Assembly: GCF_029227915.1 (NCBI RefSeq)
Contig: NC_079878.1
Span: 14,448,001-14,508,000 of the forward strand
DNA: 60,000 bases
Source: Hydractinia symbiolongicarpus
Lineage: Eukaryota > Cnidaria > Hydrozoa > Anthoathecata > Hydractiniidae
Reading direction: 5' to 3'
The notes under the pieces: model-generated
Databases searched by the model: none
Told to the model about the DNA's origin: nothing
The model's input: only the letters and a program-made list of their open reading frames with translations
Program-made: the position numbers and the translations under genes
Part shown: piece by piece, positions 53,358 through 60,000 of the stretch
Numbering within the stretch: position 1 is the first letter of the stretch
How the letters are laid out: each line of letters starts with the position of its first letter

Positions 53358-54069
53358 TGTATGCAAGGCTACTGAAGTCTCACTTTAAATGTTTAATCGT
53401 TTAATTTAGTCGAAACACGCCGTTATTTTATATATTTAAAATTTAAAGTTTGCGCTACGCCTTCGTTCCAGAAATTATTGAGGCGCCTAGGCTCCTTGTT
53501 TTAGGGTGAATTTTCAACATGTGAATTAAAAAATCGTAGGACTAAAGGTACCATTTTTTGCTTGGGCACAAAAGGGACTGGATTCTACGGCACAACATAT
53601 ACATTGATGTTGAATTATCAGTGTGCGCAAAAACATCGCGAGCGCAGATGTTAAAAACGCATGTCTTTGATTTCCGCCAGCGCCACGCGGGGCGGAATCT
53701 TTAAAAACGCCAGATGGAAGATAGATATATACTAGTCGTTAGCCCGTGGAAAATCCACGGGTTCGCCCGTCCTTTTTATACCGCATTGCGTGCTTCTCGC
53801 TATTGCACAGCTAAGCTACCATTTTGCGTGACAGACAGACAGACGTATACGGGTATTATAATATAGATATTTAATGATATTATACAAATGTATCCTGGCT
53901 TTAACTAACCTGCAATGTTAAAATACAACTCAATAAATAAAAAATAAAATTCAAGAATAATTAATTAGTTCTGCTGAATATAGCTTTAGTCTGCGTGCTT
54001 AAAAAAATTGTACAGGAAGAAATGACGCAACATCAAAGATGGCGCATTATAAGACGATCTTCATTATGC
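53358..54069. repeat. 711-bp direct repeat, copy 2
   Basis: Second copy of 52111-52821, one base longer, same orientation. A short inverted fragment of it (TTTTAAAGATTCCGCC...GGCGGAAATC) recurs at 54,286-54,318. Confidence 0.95.
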
Positions 54070-54654
54070 TACATTGCACGAGCTTTAACTTTGATAGCAT
54101 ATAAACTTTAAAATAAAGTATTGTTCATTGGATAATAAAACAATCTGTTGCACTGTTAGGATTCTTATTGGCTTAAAACTCATTTTAGCCTCGTTCTCAG
54201 AAAAATTTTTTAGCCTGGATAAGTTTCGGTCGTCCAGCCTAGCTGCGCTGTCTCTATCTATCTATCTCTCTATCTCCACAGGCGATTTTAAAGATTCCGC
54301 CTTCGCTGGCGGAAATCAATGAATAATATAAAATCTTTTTTATCAGATGTCAACACTCGTCTAACTTTATTAAATGTTGATAAAAATATTTCAGATGTAT
54401 GTTATGACGAATTACAAAATATGTTTGACTTTGTTTTTAAATGAAGATATAATAAAGTTCCACCACACAAATATAGTCTGAATGTTATACAACATGTGTT
54501 GGTACAATTAAAAATTACATAAGTTTTAAAACAGAAAAAAAAACTTACGATCTTAACAAAGAGGGTTTCCAAATAACGTGACGTAAGTAACACAAGCGGA
54601 TGTAGCAGCAGTGAAACGTCAATATTAAGTCATTCCATATCTGTGAGCTGGTCA

Positions 54655-54693
54655 CGTCCAGATAATTAACATGTATTGTTAATTACCTGGACG
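54655..54693. repeat. Hairpin, 17-bp arms, 5-nt loop
   Basis: CGTCCAGATAATTAACA (54655-54671) pairs with 54677-54693 at 16 of 17 positions. It is adjacent to a 17-bp word repeated 227 bp downstream, suggesting a small unclassified repeat. Confidence 0.85.
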
Positions 54694-57600
54694 CTCAAGG
54701 GTTGAGTTTTTTTCTCCAAACTGTATTAACTCTTACACATTGAATAACGTACATCTGCGTCAGAGCAAAGCAGATATATTGTATATACCAAAATAGAGGT
54801 TGGCATTAAAGAGAATTAAATTTCGTTTGTTAAAGCGGCAGTTAGCTAACAACCGTGTTCAATTACAATTGATAGCCGGCAAAAACCATATAATTTGGGG
54901 GTTTTCTGAAAAAATACCTTCCACGTTCAAGGGTTGAGTTTTTCCAAAAATTATTCAGCATTTTATAATCACACATGTATAGTAGTGTGATATGTTGGTT
55001 TATTTGGGCGTCGTGGCGAAAGTCGTCAGCGGGATGCACTTTTATGCACTGTTCAGTTGTATGTACGTGAGTTGATCATCATATGCAACGTTCGTAACTG
55101 ACTACCATTTTAGTTGCACACAATGTATAAACAAATGATGTTTAATATTTATAAAATTTTATCTATTCATCATTTGCTATTTTTGTAAAAATGTTACATT
55201 TTAGAACTGTCAATTTTTTCTTTTCAGTGTTTTGAATTGACAGAAACTCGTGTTTGTGGTGTGACCACAGCTTGACTTCACTTTTTTGCAATGTAACCTA
55301 AAATACGATAAGCGTATCATTAACATCAATCTTGGTCAAGATAATCGCAAACAATAATGATATTAAATTACCCACAAGATCGACAGAGTAAATAAGTCAA
55401 AATCTATTTTAAATCTGCAAGTTTTTTTCTTTTATATTTGAATGAAAAGAAACGGAGTGATAGGGATCTACGGAAAATACCATAATATTTTTTAAAAGCC
55501 GTATTTTATCACATAATGGAGGATCACCTTGAAAAAGAAACTTGTGAAAATGCAATATTCTCTACAAATATATTTTTTTCATCTGGTTGTAGAAAAGGTG
55601 TTGGGAAGAACGGAACAAACAATAAAAATCGTTACATTTAATAGAAGCCACTAACATTCTTTTGCTTCATTTTCTCTCAGCGCAGTGAAAGTATATAATG
55701 TATGTTATCGGAAATCATTTTTTTACGTAAGTAGTTTACTGTTTTTTACAACCACCGTTTAACGTCCTTGTCAGTTTTAAAACAATATCAAAGAAGATGT
55801 ATACGAAAATAGCGGCACTAGCGACAAAAACGTTTATTTTTCCTACGCAGTCGCAAAAAATTTACACTGTTCAAGAAACTAATTTACAATTCGTAAAATT
55901 ACCAACAATTGATTTTTTTTAAAAATTTGCAGAGTTGTGCTCGTACGCATAAATATGAAATCAAATAGTTTGATGTTAAGATTTCCAATAACTTACCATG
56001 ACTATGAATGGATTTTCAATTAAAAACCTAATACTAAGTCGACCTTAACCATTTTGCAAAAACCCAAAAGACGTAAGCATGTAATTACTATTAATCATGG
56101 CCACCAAACTTAACGATATCAAACCCACATTATCAAAAACAAAAAATGAGTAAAAATATATTTTTAATTTGAGATACGAAAATCTTTCCACAATAACAAA
56201 TACTATGATAAAAACGTTATACCTTCTTCTATGCAATGGTAGAACATGCTACTAATACAGGTATGAGTGTTAAAATATTGTTATTAAGACATAAGAGTTC
56301 TTACATTAGTCGGCAACAAAATATATACAAAATTACTGTACAAATAAAAACAAAGCATAAATAACTACGCCATCTTGTTAAAAATTGCTATCAATATTTC
56401 AATCGCGACATGATTTGATTAAATCTTGGTCACATATTTTGTTTTTTAAAGTGGTTTCAGGCAATCACTTTAAATTCATTCCCGTTCTTTCGTTTATTTT
56501 TTTGTCTGAGCTGGTGACATTTTAATTTGTAATAAGGAAAAAAGTGCTAGTGGATTTTTAAGTCTTTATAACTTTATTTTAAATCTTTGTACTCAAGCTT
56601 AAACATGTTTTTTCTGAGGCTACTTTGCTGCCCAGAATTCATTAAAAGAAAACTAGATATAAGATGCTTAAATTAATTATGTTGGGTTTATATTCCATGT
56701 TTATAAACTTAAGATTATTTTTTTTTTACCTTCTTCAAAATCTTCGCTCTCAAGAAAAGCTTTCCGCGAATGTCGTTGGAGATAACTAATTCATTTAGAG
56801 TAAAATAAAACAATGTACATGGTTTATGCTTGGACAGCTTTTTTTTGCAAACAGAGAAAAAATAACTATTATTTTACTGAATTCTCATGTCTTTCAGTCT
56901 AAGGGAATTTAGCATTTATGATGAACGCTTCAGTGGCCAAGAGGTCCTAGAGACGAAGATGTCTTTTTGTACTAATTTTTGTCAATCCTTAATCAATTGC
57001 AGGTCGGCATTTAGGCTTCTTACCCCAGGATGGATGGTAACAGGAAGGGATAAAAAGTCTAGGAAACAAGAAACTGGCGAAGAACTTATCGGTTAAAAAA
57101 AACGATAGATATTATTTAAGGCATCGCTGTTACCGAAAAATAATTGTTAATATGCGCAGCGTTTTTAGATTTATTCACAGTGGGAAATTTGTAGGACAAG
57201 GAGACTGTTCGACATGGTATCTAATATCTGAATTAAATTCAATTCGAACTGCATGTATTTCGGCGCCAATAAAGTAATCAGAAATGTCAAAGTTAGTCGT
57301 AAAATTATCACTCCTTGCAAAAATGTTTAGAGAGTTTGATATGTCTAAGAAATATCAAAGAATTTATACAATGCCTTACTTAGTTCAACGATCCTGCTAT
57401 GTTAGACAAATAGCATGTTACGCGTTAGGTACGCAGGGCTCGTACTAGATAGCTCTGTGAACGACAATTTTTTAGATAATAGTTACGCATTCCAATACGG
57501 TCATAATTTTTTTTGAATATGAATATGTTTACAACGACGTCATCCGACATGCTTTTTTATAAACAACTCGCAAACGACAGTCAGCCTGTAGTACCTAAGT

Positions 57601-58705
57601 AAGTAAAGAAACAACAAGAATTAAAAACAACAACAAAAGTTGCCGAGACTTTTCTTGTCCTAAATGTAAGCTTGATGCGACGAGAAATATGACGTAGACA
57701 GTAGATTAATTTCGATTGACGCACCAGGCTAACTAAATGAATTTGTTCGTCCAAGTAAATCGTCAACCAACAATACGTAAGGAAGAGTTGAGTCTTTTTG
57801 ATGCAGAAATCTAAGTAACATTAAGCGCCAGTCTTTTGGCTGAATATTCAGCCCTAGCCTTTTATGTACTCCGGGTAATTGAAAGCAATTGTTATAAATA
57901 TATTTATGCTTAACTTTAAAGACTTATGGTTGGAGAATGGCGGTGCTTATCTTATTCCTAACACTTCGGGGAGTTTTAAGGAGCAAGAAATTTTTTGTAC
58001 AAATCCAATTCTAAGATAAATTAACACTTCCCGACAATAATGTTCTAAATGTGCAAGTCACTTTTTAATACCAGTTCATTAGATCTTTGTACGTCACAGT
58101 TACTTCCTATCTACCCAACTGAAGTTTCCTGACTATGTTGACAATTTTCTTATTCACAGCATGATAAAATATAAATCAAATTATAAAAGGTATGAAAGGT
58201 TGACTTGTGTTTTTTTAAAGTTAAAGTAATGCTTAAGAATAGTTTAAAGCATGCACAAGCCAGACACACAGAACATCAACTTTTTAAAAAATGCAAGCGA
58301 TTAGATTAAAAAGAGATTTTATTAAAATGCGAAACATCTGCCACGATTTATTTCCGCTGTTAAAGTAGGAAAGAAAAAATACCTGAGGTAAAAGGAAGGG
58401 GGTGGAACTGGAAGTGGATGAGTAAGGGTTCTGTGTGAGAGTGGGATGAGAAGTTTCCAGTAAGTTTATATTACGGTTATTTTGCTGTTACACCATGACA
58501 TTGCTGTCCACAAGGGGCCATATTATTTATAAAATTTGCGTCACAATAAAAAAATATATTTTCCTGTCCTAACTGTTTAATATTTCCTCTACCAACTCAA
58601 GTTTTGACATGTTTATGTCATGTTGTGCTTATTCGTTTCTCTACTTGGCTGACAAACACACTGACTTCACAAATCTTCCGTTTATTCTATTCTTGCAAAA
58701 ATATT

Positions 58706-58965
58706 TTATTTAATATACATTTTTGTCCTCAGAAAATTATTTTTTAGCATCTTTTTTTGGGAGTTGATAGTTTTTGACTGATAAGCAACTGCTTCGTTGA
58801 TAACATCTACTTTGTCTGTATGAAGACGTTTCGGTGTAGCATATATGATAGCGTTCGAGGAAGATGAAGGCCACCTAATCAAATCTAATTTTTCAGAGAA
58901 ATTTGCCTTTTCTGACCAATCTGTCACTTCCGGCCAGGATCTTCGTGGCTTGACTGTTACGTAGG
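58706..58965 (-). CDS. Possible terminal exon, protein not recognised
   Basis: Minus frame open for about 86 codons to a stop at 58706. It reads VKPRRSWPEVTDWSEKANFS, then IRWPSSSSNAIIYATPKRLH and a Lys-rich end. Composition is mixed rather than low-complexity, and it could be the last exon of a gene coming from the right. An AG near 58,957 could be the acceptor. The first codon of the open frame is TTG, so no start is visible. No partner exon was found. Confidence 0.25.
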
Positions 58966-60000
58966 GAGTTGTTGTCAAAATATTGTAGCGATTTTTTAAA
59001 AAAAAGCAATACGATATTTCACATATCGAGAAGACACATATACATAGATATTTAGAGACTAATGCCTTTATGTTGGTTATTAGTGAACCTAGAATATTAA
59101 GCTTCGAAGCAAGGTATTTTTAACACTAATAAATAATAAACTTTAATAACACTTCCAATCATGCTTTATTTTTTAGCAATCTTTAATGTGTGTTGCTATC
59201 TTCTCTTAGAATCAAACGGAATTACATTTGAATGGAACTTTACAGCGGAATATTCCAATTTTACTATACTCGACCATAACGTAAAGAGCAGAAAAAAACA
59301 GTAAGAAAAAAAGCAGCACAAAATATACTTTGTAATACCTATAGAAACGTTGCATGTTTTCATCAACTTTATTTCTTAAGGCATGTTAAGCAAAGCAGAC
59401 TAAATTCTATCGAACAAAGTATGAAAAATACTGAAGTAATATAAGCTAGGGTATTAGACAGGGTATTTTCTCTTTAAAAAAAAATATCGTTTTCCAAATC
59501 CGCTCTTCAACCGCGTAATAACCGACACGTGCTTCATTAACATACATGGCTTCTTTAGCTTTTCTTAATGTTAGCAACTAAGGAGTCAAATTACCCTGCG
59601 GTGTGTGTAACCACACATTAATTAAATTGACTCAACAAGTAATTACAGAAAATGACAGGCTTGAATATATTTATTTTGCACCGCGACACTGTTATATTGT
59701 TACACGTAGCATAATCAAATAGCCCGGTTCATAAAAAATCCTTTTCAAATATTACTCTGGTAAACAGGAATTTTGCTACAACTATGTTGATAATTAACCT
59801 ATTGTCATGCAGTCAATGAGGCACACCGAAGGCTCATTTTTGTATTTAAGCTACCAAAGCTATAGTAGATGCACGACCTGAAATAAACTTCTGTTACAGC
59901 GCATAAATCTTTAAAAAAAATGTTTATTTTAATTATTGATATCAAAGAAGAAGCAAGACAGTCTATACACCATCAGACATTGTATTATAATCTGCAAATA

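Larger units (their letters stand above)
54070..60000. other. Gene-poor right end of window
   Basis: No gene recognised with confidence. Notable items are a TCTATC microsatellite near 54,250-54,278, a 17-bp-arm hairpin (54,655-54,693), a direct repeat of TCAAGGGTTGAGTTTTT (54,696 and 54,923) and the possible exon at 58706-58978. Confidence 0.45.

Noticed and set aside
55992-56040. Possible short minus-strand exon (FLIENPFIVM) with GTAAGT donor
   Set aside because: Very short, with no partner exons or family match. Splice-like sites of this quality occur by chance in AT-rich DNA.
56887-57096. 69-codon plus-strand frame with ATG
   Set aside because: No recognisable motif, no splice support, and no recognisable neighbours.

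Overview
The window looks like an AT-rich, intron-bearing metazoan chromosome, most plausibly a cnidarian (hydrozoan-like). That assignment is inference: it rests on the repeat mix (ISL2EU/THAP, Tigger/pogo, ZMYM-type hAT and DIRS-like tyrosine-recombinase elements), short exons with GT/AG junctions, and two metazoan gene families. Nothing prokaryotic is present: no operons, no CRISPR. I found no tRNA or rRNA by eye.

Region 1 (1-11,673, minus strand): a proton-coupled oligopeptide transporter gene of the SLC15/PTR family, running from its start codon near 11,645 off the left edge. I reconstructed 18 exons whose phases join, apart from one unresolved stretch in the extracellular loop (about 301-789). 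Its most notable feature is a pair of 91-nt alternative versions of the same membrane exon (5,160-5,250 and 5,580-5,670), which look mutually exclusive. A frameshifted partial copy of another exon sits at 9,950-10,024.

Region 2 (11.7-24 kb): transposon graveyard. It holds a hAT-type MITE with an 8-bp target duplication (12.5 kb), a decayed DIRS-like retrotransposon on the minus strand (about 17.8 to 14.9 kb), a TA-flanked element with a Tigger transposase tail (20.2-21.1 kb), an internally deleted Tigger with a CENP-B-type HTH (21.3-22.4 kb) and a broken hAT transposase (22.4-23.5 kb).

Region 3 (24-35 kb): mostly non-coding. It has a 15-bp minisatellite (25.7 kb), a 1.7-kb element whose termini are inverted arrays of a roughly 20-bp iteron (28.9-30.7 kb), a cluster of copies of a hairpin-bearing repeat (31.0-31.8 kb) and one zinc-finger-like exon (32.5-32.8 kb).

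Region 4 (35-46 kb): an intact gene for a secreted DAN/gremlin-like cystine-knot protein (35,457-35,873, plus) and, 8 kb away in opposite orientation, a frameshifted copy lacking the signal peptide (43,638-43,985, minus). Between and around them are a second DIRS-like fragment, an ISL2EU element (THAP transposase plus YqaJ nuclease, convergent, 40,409-42,750), a Harbinger-type MITE (42,993-43,509), a Tigger remnant (44.0-44.8 kb) and a 169-bp Tigger MITE (45.7 kb).

Region 5 (46-60 kb): largely gene-poor. It contains a fold-back insertion in an iterated repeat (47.9 kb), a 128-bp tandem repeat (51.2-51.6 kb) and a pair of nearly identical 711-bp direct repeats (52.1 and 53.4 kb) bracketing the end of a tyrosine-recombinase gene.

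Only two host genes are well supported: the transporter and the cystine-knot factor. Nearly everything else recognisable is mobile DNA. All exon joins and homology calls were made by eye and need transcript or profile searches to confirm.
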